This document shows positions 42,077 through 50,223 of a DNA stretch of 64,000 bases, in pieces. Origin of the DNA: Candidatus Latescibacterota bacterium (lineage in GTDB: Bacteria; Latescibacterota; UBA2968); contig JAJEDY010000093.1 in assembly GCA_022821275.1 (NCBI GenBank), forward strand, positions 1 to 64,000, in the 5' to 3' direction. The translations under genes were made by a program, and so were the position numbers. The notes beneath the pieces were generated by a model that saw nothing but the letters and a program-made list of their open reading frames with translations, was not told where the DNA came from and did no database searches. Every line of letters begins with the position of its first letter. The first letter of the stretch is position 1.

Positions 42077-43735
42077 TTATCGCCGCGTCAGCTTAACACC
42101 GTACCACACCACGCCAATCACCAACCCGATCACACCGAGAATCAACATACTACTCAACAAGAGATTTGTGCGTGCGGTAACGTGAATGCGTACCGTCTTA
42201 TCCTGCGCCTCAACAGGTCTGTTATCTGTCATCGCCTGTGTCTGAATTTGAACCTCATAATCTCCTACGCCAACATCATCGGGCGGCATAAATGTCAGTT
42301 GAACAGCGCGTTCTTTTGAAGGCAACAGTTCTGAAATCACATCCGGCTCAACCATCGACCGCCAATTGGGTGGCATAAGGGCGCGAATCGCCACATTGTC
42401 CAAACGCCTCGTCCCGTCGTTATACACGTTCACTTCCATAGAAACTTCCTCCTCAATGCTGATCTCATGATAGAGATTCACAGCACGAACCTCAATTCGC
42501 CCCACGCCTCTCGGCACCAGTTCCAGCTTGACTTTACTCGCATTGAGCGTATCCAGTTCAGTCTCCGAAAACATACGTCCCTCAATAGGTTGCAACCTTC
42601 GCCAGACTTCTTGGGGCAGCACAAGGGCATAAAACGCAATGCGTTTGTCAATCGCCACATCAGCATCTGACCGTTCGGGCAAATACACTTGCAAAGACAG
42701 ATCGTGACTTGTCTCATTTTGCCGAAAATTGATCTGGCTCAAACGCGCCCCTGACCGCGTAAATTGCGCGTTAATTTGTCTGGGCAAGTTCACAACCGCC
42801 AATTGAAAAGCGGCTCTCCCACTCGAAAACCGCTCAACCCGCACCGCATAAGTCGCACTCTCACCCAGGTCTGCCTCTTGTGAAAACTGCATCACTTCCA
42901 GAATCGGAATCGCTTTCTCTGATTCGGCTTCTACTTTTACCGGCATTTGTTTGGTCACATCCAAATACTCCATCTGGATAGTAATCTGATCGGCCTCTTC
43001 TTCCAGAAGTTGAAAGGTGAGCGATTTTTCTTCGTATAATTTAAGCGACGGCACAATCTGATCATAGGGTTTGCCAATAATGGTTCCCCCCTGATAAATG
43101 GACACAATGATATTCTGAATCTCCAAAAGCGATGTCAGGCGTGCCTTTGACATATCCTGATCGAGAGCGTCCAAGCCTGCGATTTCTACGCCCGTTTCGG
43201 CCAACTCTGACGTTCCAGATAAATAGGTCTCTGCCTCCGACACATTAGACGAGTTCTTCAAGGTCACATCGACCATCCGCCGTCCATCGGGCAAAATATA
43301 CTTTTTCGCTTCCATTACTGAAATATGCGTGGCATCGCGTAAAAAATTCAGCTTTGTCTCGCGCAATGTCAACACGGCTTGCTTGTAAAGAACTGAAGCC
43401 TCTTCAAAGGCCTTTTGTGCGTCATTGAGTTCTTTCAGCGTGTAAATTTTTTCTTTAAACAACTCATCTGCAATCTCCAATTCCCTTTTCTTATTTTTCA
43501 GGTCTTCTCTGCGCCGGTCCAAATCCACTTCGGCTTTGCGAAGGCGCAATTCATTTAATAATTGAACTTTTGTTTTGCCTGTATTCGTTGGTGCTTTGAC
43601 ATCTTCTGTGCCTTCAATTTCCCCTATCCACACCATCACAAAGAACGCACAACCAACCTGTCTGCGTACCTGTCTGCTATTGAACAGGCGGACAACGCAC
43701 AGGCAGACGCCCCATATCGCACCTATCCTATTCAA
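42077..43735 (-). CDS. Hybrid membrane protein: adaptor-like coiled-coil hairpin plus NEW3-type domains
   Basis: The 552-residue frame has four parts. A hydrophobic stretch near residues 27-40 (GCAFFVMVWIGEI) may be a signal peptide. Residues ~55-135 form a coiled coil of the type in membrane-fusion-protein hairpins (LFKEKIYTLKELNDAQKAFE then LRETKLNFLRDATHISVMEA). A long beta-rich region ends with a NEW3-like immunoglobulin domain at ~430-520 (SMEVNVYNDGTRRLDNVAIR). One C-terminal helix (SSMLILGVIGLVIGVVWYGV) ends in a basic tail. The start is uncertain: a TTG at 43735 overlaps the TolC stop, and the first ~30 codons fall in a dispersed repeat (43651-43715). Position between TolC and ATPase genes supports an adaptor role. 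Confidence 0.78.
   Translation of the reverse strand: MNRIGAIWGVCLCVVRLFNSRQVRRQVGCAFFVMVWIGEIEGTEDVKAPTNTGKTKVQLLNELRLRKAEVDLDRRREDLKNKKRELEIADELFKEKIYTLKELNDAQKAFEEASVLYKQAVLTLRETKLNFLRDATHISVMEAKKYILPDGRRMVDVTLKNSSNVSEAETYLSGTSELAETGVEIAGLDALDQDMSKARLTSLLEIQNIIVSIYQGGTIIGKPYDQIVPSLKLYEEKSLTFQLLEEEADQITIQMEYLDVTKQMPVKVEAESEKAIPILEVMQFSQEADLGESATYAVRVERFSSGRAAFQLAVVNLPRQINAQFTRSGARLSQINFRQNETSHDLSLQVYLPERSDADVAIDKRIAFYALVLPQEVWRRLQPIEGRMFSETELDTLNASKVKLELVPRGVGRIEVRAVNLYHEISIEEEVSMEVNVYNDGTRRLDNVAIRALMPPNWRSMVEPDVISELLPSKERAVQLTFMPPDDVGVGDYEVQIQTQAMTDNRPVEAQDKTVRIHVTARTNLLLSSMLILGVIGLVIGVVWYGVKLTRR
43651..43715. repeat. Dispersed CCTGTCTGC/GCACAGGCAG repeat, copy 1
   Basis: Contains two copies of ACCTGTCTGC and the segment ACGCACAGGCAGAC. 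It shares CTGCCTGTGCGT, GTCCGC and GCAGACAGGT (on the opposite strand) with 57973-58040. It lies within the first codons of the hybrid adaptor frame. Confidence 0.55.
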
Positions 43736-45086
43736 AATACCCCATCACCTCCCTCAAATTTTCCAGCGCATTGATATAGGCATCCTGACTCTGAAACAGC
43801 CGCTCTTGTCCTGCAAAAAAGCGATCCCTAAATGTTTCAACCTGATTATCTGTCACCTGTCCCAGATCGCGCAAACGCTCCTGAATCTCAAGTCGTCTGC
43901 TGTCCATCTCGAGGCGTCGGGTATTGATCTGGCGTTGCAAAATCCGATCTTGAAGTGTCTGGTAGTGCTGCCGCACATCGCGCTCAACCTGCTCGCGTCG
44001 GTCTCGAAACGATGCCTGCACCTGATACAATCGCGCACGCGCAGCCCCGGTCTGTCCATAGCGAGAAAATCCCGAGAGAATGGGCATTGAAAATTGAAAA
44101 AGTGCGAACTTATTTGTGTCTCGCGTTATAAAACGCGAATCCAAAGGCAAATCACCCGTACGCAAAAGCAACACATCCGAAGAGGCGTCCAGACGATAGG
44201 TGCCCTGGCTGCGCGTCAGATCAAACCCCAGGACCTTATCCCCACTTTCCATGCCAACTTTTATTCCAATATCCGGCAAATAGTCCAACCGCGTCTCCTG
44301 AAACCTCCGTGAAACCTCCGCAACTTCCTCGCCCAGTCCTTCAATCTCTACATCGCGGCTCAGAGCTATTGCAACCGCATCTTCCAAATTCATCTCAAAA
44401 TCCTCAACCTCCCCAACCAACGCGACATCTTGCACCATATCGCGCCCCATCAACCGCAAGAGATCAAATGTCCGTCGTGCTTTTTGCTCCAACAAGACAC
44501 TGATCTGCGCTTCTTGTTCCAAAGAGTCTAATTGCGCTGTTAAGAGATCAAATTCTTTTGCCACACCGTGTTCGTATTTCACCCGAATGCGCCGCAATTT
44601 TTCCCGCACATTGTCGAGTACTTCGCGTCGATTTTCAATTTGCTTCCCTTTCACAATTGTTAGATAAAAATTGCGTCGTACCTGTGACAACACGCGCCGC
44701 GTCTGCCGCTCGTAGTCAAGCCTTGCTGACCGCATTCGCGACCGATACGCCACTTCTTCAGGTGCATCAGCCCCAAACTCCAACACGCGCTGTCGCGCAT
44801 GCAAAATGGCTTCATCGCGAAATAGATCACTGTCTATGTGTCGCAGGTCTGGCACATTGTACCGGGTTTCCAAATCCACTTTTGGAAAAAACCGGGATCG
44901 CACCACCCACTTATCGTAATCTATCTCCTCAACGCGCTGTCTGGCTGACAGCAGTGTTTCATTGTGCGCTCGCGCCAGTGTCAAACAGGTCTCAATGTCC
45001 AGTGCCCCGCCTTGTTGTGAATGACTAACAGGTGCCCATAACATCAGCAAAAATAAAAATGCCAAACGATTCAAAAGACGCACCAT
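43728..45086 (-). CDS. TolC-family outer-membrane efflux protein
   Basis: The protein of 452 residues has a signal peptide (VRLLNRLAFLFLLMLWAPVSHSQ) and the TolC repeat pattern: LDIETCLTLARAHNETLLSARQRV, then FPKVDLETRYNVPDLR, coiled coils (RREVLDNVREKLRRIRVKYEHGVAKEFDLLTAQLDSLEQEAQ) and a second half repeat ending YINALENLREVMGYFE. The YEHGVAKEFDLLTAQ segment is the conserved TolC helix turn. It would form the outer-membrane channel of an export system. The start at 45086 has GGAGGAAGGGTT upstream; the open frame continues to 45434 but that extension starts within a terminator hairpin. Confidence 0.93.
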   Translation of the reverse strand: MVRLLNRLAFLFLLMLWAPVSHSQQGGALDIETCLTLARAHNETLLSARQRVEEIDYDKWVVRSRFFPKVDLETRYNVPDLRHIDSDLFRDEAILHARQRVLEFGADAPEEVAYRSRMRSARLDYERQTRRVLSQVRRNFYLTIVKGKQIENRREVLDNVREKLRRIRVKYEHGVAKEFDLLTAQLDSLEQEAQISVLLEQKARRTFDLLRLMGRDMVQDVALVGEVEDFEMNLEDAVAIALSRDVEIEGLGEEVAEVSRRFQETRLDYLPDIGIKVGMESGDKVLGFDLTRSQGTYRLDASSDVLLLRTGDLPLDSRFITRDTNKFALFQFSMPILSGFSRYGQTGAARARLYQVQASFRDRREQVERDVRQHYQTLQDRILQRQINTRRLEMDSRRLEIQERLRDLGQVTDNQVETFRDRFFAGQERLFQSQDAYINALENLREVMGYFE

Positions 45087-45287
45087 AACCCTTCCTCCGC
45101 AGGAAGTCGTTGAAACCTGTGTCGATAACCGCATCAATCTTTCTGTCCCGATCTTCGCTTTCCTCCTTACACCCAGAAAGATAACAGCATCGCGGTATGC
45201 AGGCCGAGTATCATGCCTCACTGCCCCGTAGCGAGTTCCAAATCGGTGTGCATCCGTCAACATACCGTCAATATGTTCTGTCCGCAA

Positions 45288-45316
45288 AAGATACGCAATC
45301 GCATCGCGATTTTCAA
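45288..45316 (-). promoter_or_regulatory. Predicted promoter for the TolC-adaptor-ATPase operon
   Basis: Minus-strand TTGAAA and TATCTT with a 17-base spacer, about 200 bases before the TolC ATG and downstream of a terminator. Confidence 0.45.
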
Positions 45317-45394
45317 ACTCTAAAAAAATTCTTACTGACACTTTGAACTGCTTACTCTTGGGAACATAAAACATTACAAATTGAGCTTGAAAAT

Positions 45395-45429
45395 CAAAAA
45401 AGGTTGCGGGTGCATTGCCCGAAACCTTT
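45395..45429 (-). terminator. Intrinsic terminator after the ABC permease gene
   Basis: On the minus strand AAAGGTT-CGGG pairs with CCCG-AACCTTT (single-base bulges), followed by a T-run. It lies ~135 bases after the permease stop. Confidence 0.6.
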
Positions 45430-45564
45430 CTCATGTATTACAAGCGAGATTTTTTTGCTCATCAGTCAAATTTATGTTTGTACATCCACCAAAGTGATAT
45501 TCACACTACTTATCATAGATATTTTACACCGCTTATTACCTGGAGACTTCGCCTTCAAATTTAG

Positions 45565-47097
45565 TCAACGCACATCGTATTTTAGAAATGACACATACGT
45601 TCCAATAAAAAGCAGTAGGGATAAAAGGATGAGCAATAGGATGTCAACGATTGTCTCCTGCACAACAGAAGCAAGCGACATTTTTTGATATGTATAGACA
45701 GGAATTTCATGCAGATCGGGCTTTTCGGACTTTTCTGAAAAGGTATTTAGTAATTCACCGCCATCCCGAGACTCTACGATTATTCCCTCTATAATTTCCT
45801 CTTCTATAGCTCCATCAGATGCTACGCGTATTATTTTTCTATTTTTAATTTTTGTTTTCATAAATGCGATATATCGTTCTCTATATCCTTTTAATGACCT
45901 GATGAAATGCTCAAAACCACCCATTCCAGTATCAGTGAAGCTCGTCGTTGCATAGGTCATTGCCGAGGCAGGAGAAATGCGGGAGAGAGTGATGGCAAGA
46001 TTAGCCAAATTTTGTTGTCGTTGTTGGTATTCTCTCCCTATTCGAGCTTGTGCATCTTCAAGTTCCATGTCCCGTTGTTCCCCAATTTCTCTTCTTTTTT
46101 TTTGATATTCATCCCATCGCCTTTTACTGTGTTCACGCAAGGTTTTTATATCCATTTCTTCCATACTTAACCTAGTGGATTGGTCGCCCCGCAATTTCTG
46201 TTCAATCTGGTTATATTTTTGAAAAATATCGTTTGTTAATCGCGTTTTCTCGATAAGATATTGCTGACTTGAAGGTACCTGAATAAACTGAGCAGCAACG
46301 ATGATGCTACTCCTGGGGATAATGAGGACAGCTAATACCCAAATAAAAAGTGCAATCAAAAACGACACACTCGAACTCTTCGTACGAGCAGAAACAAAAG
46401 CACTCAAGAAAAAAAAGACCGTTAAATACAAGAAAAAAATAACAACTATAAACATTAGCCGCACATAGTCATCACTGTCAAAGTGAATATTAGGCAACAG
46501 AAGAACTACAGCCGTGCCCAAGAGTAGGGGAATTAGTAACGGAATGAATAAACTGATGAGTCCTCCGATCAATTTTCCCAAAATCAATGTGTCTCGCGGC
46601 ACAGGAAACGAGGCAATCAATCGGAGGGTGCCACCTTCTTTTTCTCCAGATAGCAGGTTATACGAGAAGACAATGGCTAAGAGACTGAGAACATTTTTAA
46701 AAATGAACATCAGATCGAGAGTGCCGAACAGCACAAAAATAGGATTGTTTTCAACATTGCTTCCCTGTAGTTGTGGTGTGCTGAACGAATTAATATTCAG
46801 ATTTCTTCCTATGTAATTTGCTATCCCGACACTAAAAATCGACAGCACTTCTGGCGGTTTGCTTATGCCTATACCCTTAGTATCAATTTCATTATACGTT
46901 TGTTGTGCTTGGAGTAAGTTCCTGTTGAGTTCCTGCATGCCATTGTAGTCCACTACAAGATCGCTATAATTGCGTACACTAAAATAAAAGCCGAGAAAAA
47001 TCAAAACAGAACCCAAGATACAGGCAATGACAAACGTTGAGTCAGAAAATCGCGCCAATAGTTCTTTTTCTATAATCATTTTTAGCACGGGATACAT
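45565..47097 (-). CDS. ABC-2-type transporter permease
   Basis: The 510-residue protein has an N-terminal membrane helix (FVIACILGSVLIFLGFYFS), an extracytoplasmic segment, five central helices (for example MFIFKNVLSLLAIVFSYNLL, LISLFIPLLIPLLLGTAVVL, LTVFFFLSAFVSARTKSSSVSF), a second large hydrophilic region (residues ~280-460) and a C-terminal helix. LSGEKEGGTLRLIASFPVPRDTLILGK is the conserved cytoplasmic motif of ABC-2 permeases related to DUF3526/GldF-like proteins. The ATG at 47097 directly adjoins its AAAGG; a GTG at 47088 has better spacing. It probably works with the ATPase at 41340. A strong hairpin terminator sits immediately upstream. Confidence 0.88.
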   Translation of the reverse strand: MYPVLKMIIEKELLARFSDSTFVIACILGSVLIFLGFYFSVRNYSDLVVDYNGMQELNRNLLQAQQTYNEIDTKGIGISKPPEVLSIFSVGIANYIGRNLNINSFSTPQLQGSNVENNPIFVLFGTLDLMFIFKNVLSLLAIVFSYNLLSGEKEGGTLRLIASFPVPRDTLILGKLIGGLISLFIPLLIPLLLGTAVVLLLPNIHFDSDDYVRLMFIVVIFFLYLTVFFFLSAFVSARTKSSSVSFLIALFIWVLAVLIIPRSSIIVAAQFIQVPSSQQYLIEKTRLTNDIFQKYNQIEQKLRGDQSTRLSMEEMDIKTLREHSKRRWDEYQKKRREIGEQRDMELEDAQARIGREYQQRQQNLANLAITLSRISPASAMTYATTSFTDTGMGGFEHFIRSLKGYRERYIAFMKTKIKNRKIIRVASDGAIEEEIIEGIIVESRDGGELLNTFSEKSEKPDLHEIPVYTYQKMSLASVVQETIVDILLLILLSLLLFIGTYVSFLKYDVR

Positions 47098-47102
47098 CCT
47101 TT

Positions 47103-47162
47103 AAAAAAAAACGAATGAATAGCTACTATCGCGGCCTAAATCCTAACCGCGATAGTAGCTAT
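47103..47162 (-). terminator. Perfect 16-base hairpin with T-run just before the permease start
   Basis: ATAGCTACTATCGCGG and its exact complement (47119-47134, 47147-47162) enclose a 12-base loop. On the minus strand a nine-T tract follows, adjacent to the permease ribosome site. No promoter is visible between it and the gene. Confidence 0.75.
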
Positions 47163-47359
47163 AGGATATGAAGCAGTGGGCAAAAACTGTGAGTGCTATT
47201 GATGGGTTGAATCTGCGCTCTTGGATAGCGAACCTGATGAACTGATGTCGCATGTCTGCGTGAGGCTACCGCACAAGCAACAGTGTACCACTGGCAAACA
47301 CTCAGAATAGCAACAGACTCTCAAGACACTTTCACCGAGGACTAATGGTCTCCATTATT

Positions 47360-47731
47360 TTAGCTTCCCTCCCCCTCCTCCACTACGACCGTTCCATCGG
47401 ATCTATGATAATGCCTTATAGGAACTGAACAATCTACGTCACCTGTTGCCCAAGACACTTTACCTGTTTTCTTGTTAACTGACATTCTAACATCCATCCC
47501 ATACGCTGCTCCCCCTAGACTGTCGTAACAGTTTTTGTCGGCTTTTTCCTTTAACGCGTTTCTCGCCTCCGTTTGAGTATCATGACTTCCCGTAAAGACC
47601 CCAAACTCGACAATTCTAAAAAGATCATGGGCCACGGCCCTGTTGGGCAACAACCAAGGCACCATCATCCCAGCCGAACACAAAATCGTACTGAGTTTCG
47701 GCACATTATCGGACAACCAGTTTACAATCAT
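47360..47731 (-). CDS. Small secreted protein of unknown function
   Basis: This 123-residue protein has GAGGAGGTTACATA directly before its ATG, supporting real translation. The N-terminus (KLSTILCSAGMMVPWLLPNRAVAHD) may be a weak signal peptide ending near AVA-H. The remainder contains two cysteines (KNCYDSL, DVDCSVP) and a segment KKTGKVSWATGDVDC, and I recognise no domain. It is AT-rich like its neighbours. It stands alone between the thioredoxin-domain gene and the permease. Confidence 0.55.
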   Translation of the reverse strand: MIVNWLSDNVPKLSTILCSAGMMVPWLLPNRAVAHDLFRIVEFGVFTGSHDTQTEARNALKEKADKNCYDSLGGAAYGMDVRMSVNKKTGKVSWATGDVDCSVPIRHYHRSDGTVVVEEGEGS

Positions 47732-47927
47732 TATGTAACCTCCTCAAAGATAATTAAAACGAAACAACTGCACAATCTACACACTTCTTCAGTTTGGGCC
47801 ATAATGCCCACAAGAATTAAATATCACCTCCTCTCCAGTGGATTTGGATTTTACCTGTTGACAATTCTCTACAACAGGCAAAACGCGCCCTTTCTGTACT
47901 ATCGATAAGAAAATCCGACTAATTCTC

Positions 47928-50132
47928 TTACCGACCACATCCGGGACTTACTGCTTCCGACGAATGGGTTAAACCTCCTTTCTGTTTATCAGTGATAAAA
48001 CTCTCAAATTCCTCATATTCCCAAACATCTGCCAGTTCACCGTTAATATAAAATGCAGGCGTACCTCGGACGTTTAAGGTGGATGCTTGTTTTACATCTT
48101 CTTTGATTTCGGAAGCATATTTACCAGTGTCTAAACAGCGATTGAATTGTATAGAATCAAGTCCTAATTTAGTGGCATATTGCTTCAAGTGACCCGGTTC
48201 TAATGCATCTTGTTTGGCGTATAAAATGTCGTGATATTCCCAGAACTTTCCCTGTTCTCGAGCGCATTCAGACGCTTCATGAGCTTTTTGAGCATTTTCG
48301 TGAAACGGCAATGGAAAATGTCGAAAAACGAGACGGGCTGTTTCAGAATAATTGGCCAATAATCTGTTCAATACTCGTCCAGCTTGAGCAGAATAAGGGC
48401 ACTGAAAATCACTGAAGACCACAATTGTAAAGGGCGCGTTTAGCGCACCGATAGATGGCAAGCCTTCATTACTCAGTTTGTAAACAGGTACCTCTGGTGG
48501 ATCGAAATATATCTCTATTTTTGCTTCATCAATCAATTTGTGAATGAACCTTTCTTTCCCATTCTCAAATTTTTTCTTCCCAGCAATGCGTTCCGCGACT
48601 GGCCAAAGGAGTTCTCTAAATGTTTTTCCTTCAATTGGGTCAATTTTCATCATACGCAGGATTTCATTTTCTCGGGCTTCATCGGACAACAAAGCCAATC
48701 TCGAGTTCTTAAGCATCGTGCTATGAAAGAGATCGAATTGTTCTTCGACTTGCACATATGACAGCGTAGTATCAATTTTTCGCAAGAATAAAGAGTCAAT
48801 AGTGGAGCCTGCTTTCTTTGTTGCATCTTCTAAAATAACAGGTTTGAAAATCTCTCGAATTTGTTCAACTTTGAGATCATAAATTTGCTTTGTATCAAGA
48901 TAAAAAAGATCGTCGCCAAAATCATCTTCTGTCACCATACCACCCTTAAATTTCGCGTAGATTCGTTTACCGCTATCATCTCTAAATATCTGGCTTAATT
49001 GCTGGTCACCTTGCAGTTCTAAAGTTACGCGCCTTGAAAGTTCGGAGAAATGGTCTTTGCTCCTCAATTTTATCGGTTTGGAATTTACAAAAATAGAAGG
49101 TGTACTATTAACCCCAAATCTACGGCCTTCTCTTATGTCTTGATGAACTCTATCTGCAAATTTACCGGAATCAAGGTTCTGTTTAAATTTTTCCAGGTCG
49201 AGGTCTAATTTCTGTGCATACGCGATCAAGTCCTCTTTTTTTAGTTTATCAAAGTTTTCAAATAATAGATCGCGGTATTCCCAGAATTTTCCCTGCGCTC
49301 GGGCGCATTCAGCAGCTTCATGCGCTTTTTGAGCATGACGATGATGGGGAAGGGGGAAGTGTCTAAACACAATCTTCAGCTTATTCTCAAACGCGGTTAA
49401 TAGCTGATTCATAACAACTGACAACTGACTACAATAAGAGCATTCAAAATCGCTAAATTCCACAATCGTAACAGGTGCGTCCGGAGACCCTTGCGTTGGA
49501 AATCCTTCAACAGAAATATCATATACTGGCGGATCGGGTTCTTCAAGATAGGTTTCTACGTGAAATTGGCTGTGTAATTTCATCATATATTCTCGTTCTG
49601 CTTTCATTTGATTTTGACCGGCTATTCGAACTCGAATGGCGTTCTTAAACTGCTCCTCAAAATTCCGTTGTGTATCTAAGTCAATACGCATCACTTCGAA
49701 TATCTTTTTCCACCGAGAATCGCTATCGAGATTCCTAAATTCCGATTGCTGATTGATAGAATCAAATATGTTCCTCATATCTTCTTCAACTTCAGAATCT
49801 TTGACAGCGGAAACATCAACTTCGAATTCAAAAATCTTGCTCACAGGAACACCCAATTCTTGGGCTTTGATGGCTAATAATTTTTCTCCAACAATTGCAT
49901 TAAGTCGATCCAATTTCAATTCATACAGTTCTTGCTGTGCAGGATAAATTTTGGTATGGTCAAGGTCATGTTCATAAATCAACCTATCATTGTATTTCGC
50001 GACCACTGTATCAAATTTTACTTGATGCCCATAAACGAAACCGCTTGGCAATTGTAACAGAAAAGACACCAAAATTGAGGTGAAAAAGAGCCTATAATCC
50101 CAAACAGGACATTGATATATCCTCTTGAGCAT
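47928..50132 (-). CDS. Tandem DsbA-like thioredoxin protein with SurA-N-like segments
   Basis: The protein (~734 residues) consists of two similar halves. Each has a helical part like the N-domain of parvulin/SurA proteins (TVVAKYNDRLIYEHDLD; YLDTKQIYDLKVEQIREIF) followed by a DsbA-type Thioredoxin_4 domain: SPDAPVTIVEFSDFECSYC...FRHFPLPHHRHAQKAHEAAECA, and ALNAPFTIVVFSDFQCPYS...FRHFPLPFHENAQKAHEASECA. The first active site is CSYC; the second is CPYS, missing its second cysteine. Cis-proline loops are TPS and TPA. A signal peptide (DYRLFFTSILVSFLLQLPSGF) fits a start at 50132; the frame is open to a GTG at 50222 next to the heparinase stop. Predicted periplasmic oxidoreductase or isomerase. 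Confidence 0.85.
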   Translation of the reverse strand: MLKRIYQCPVWDYRLFFTSILVSFLLQLPSGFVYGHQVKFDTVVAKYNDRLIYEHDLDHTKIYPAQQELYELKLDRLNAIVGEKLLAIKAQELGVPVSKIFEFEVDVSAVKDSEVEEDMRNIFDSINQQSEFRNLDSDSRWKKIFEVMRIDLDTQRNFEEQFKNAIRVRIAGQNQMKAEREYMMKLHSQFHVETYLEEPDPPVYDISVEGFPTQGSPDAPVTIVEFSDFECSYCSQLSVVMNQLLTAFENKLKIVFRHFPLPHHRHAQKAHEAAECARAQGKFWEYRDLLFENFDKLKKEDLIAYAQKLDLDLEKFKQNLDSGKFADRVHQDIREGRRFGVNSTPSIFVNSKPIKLRSKDHFSELSRRVTLELQGDQQLSQIFRDDSGKRIYAKFKGGMVTEDDFGDDLFYLDTKQIYDLKVEQIREIFKPVILEDATKKAGSTIDSLFLRKIDTTLSYVQVEEQFDLFHSTMLKNSRLALLSDEARENEILRMMKIDPIEGKTFRELLWPVAERIAGKKKFENGKERFIHKLIDEAKIEIYFDPPEVPVYKLSNEGLPSIGALNAPFTIVVFSDFQCPYSAQAGRVLNRLLANYSETARLVFRHFPLPFHENAQKAHEASECAREQGKFWEYHDILYAKQDALEPGHLKQYATKLGLDSIQFNRCLDTGKYASEIKEDVKQASTLNVRGTPAFYINGELADVWEYEEFESFITDKQKGGLTHSSEAVSPGCGR

Positions 50133-50223
50133 AATAGTGATTGCGTATTTTGAGGCCATACATAAACTCATTTCTTTAGAAGAATAGGACCATATCCCAG
50201 CGAGGATTCGGGTTGAAATCACG

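Larger units (their letters stand above)
45087..45564. other. Intergenic region between the permease and TolC genes
   Basis: 478 bases without a convincing gene. The TolC frame stays open to 45434 and reads like protein in part (SVRIFLEFENRDAIAYLLRTEHIDG), but it begins in the terminator at 45395-45429. It may be a decayed or fused fragment. A predicted minus-strand promoter lies at 45288-45316. Confidence 0.5.

Noticed and set aside
47163-47359. Transposase fragment
   Set aside because: Six-frame reading gives only short stretches broken by stops and no DDE or inverted-repeat signature.
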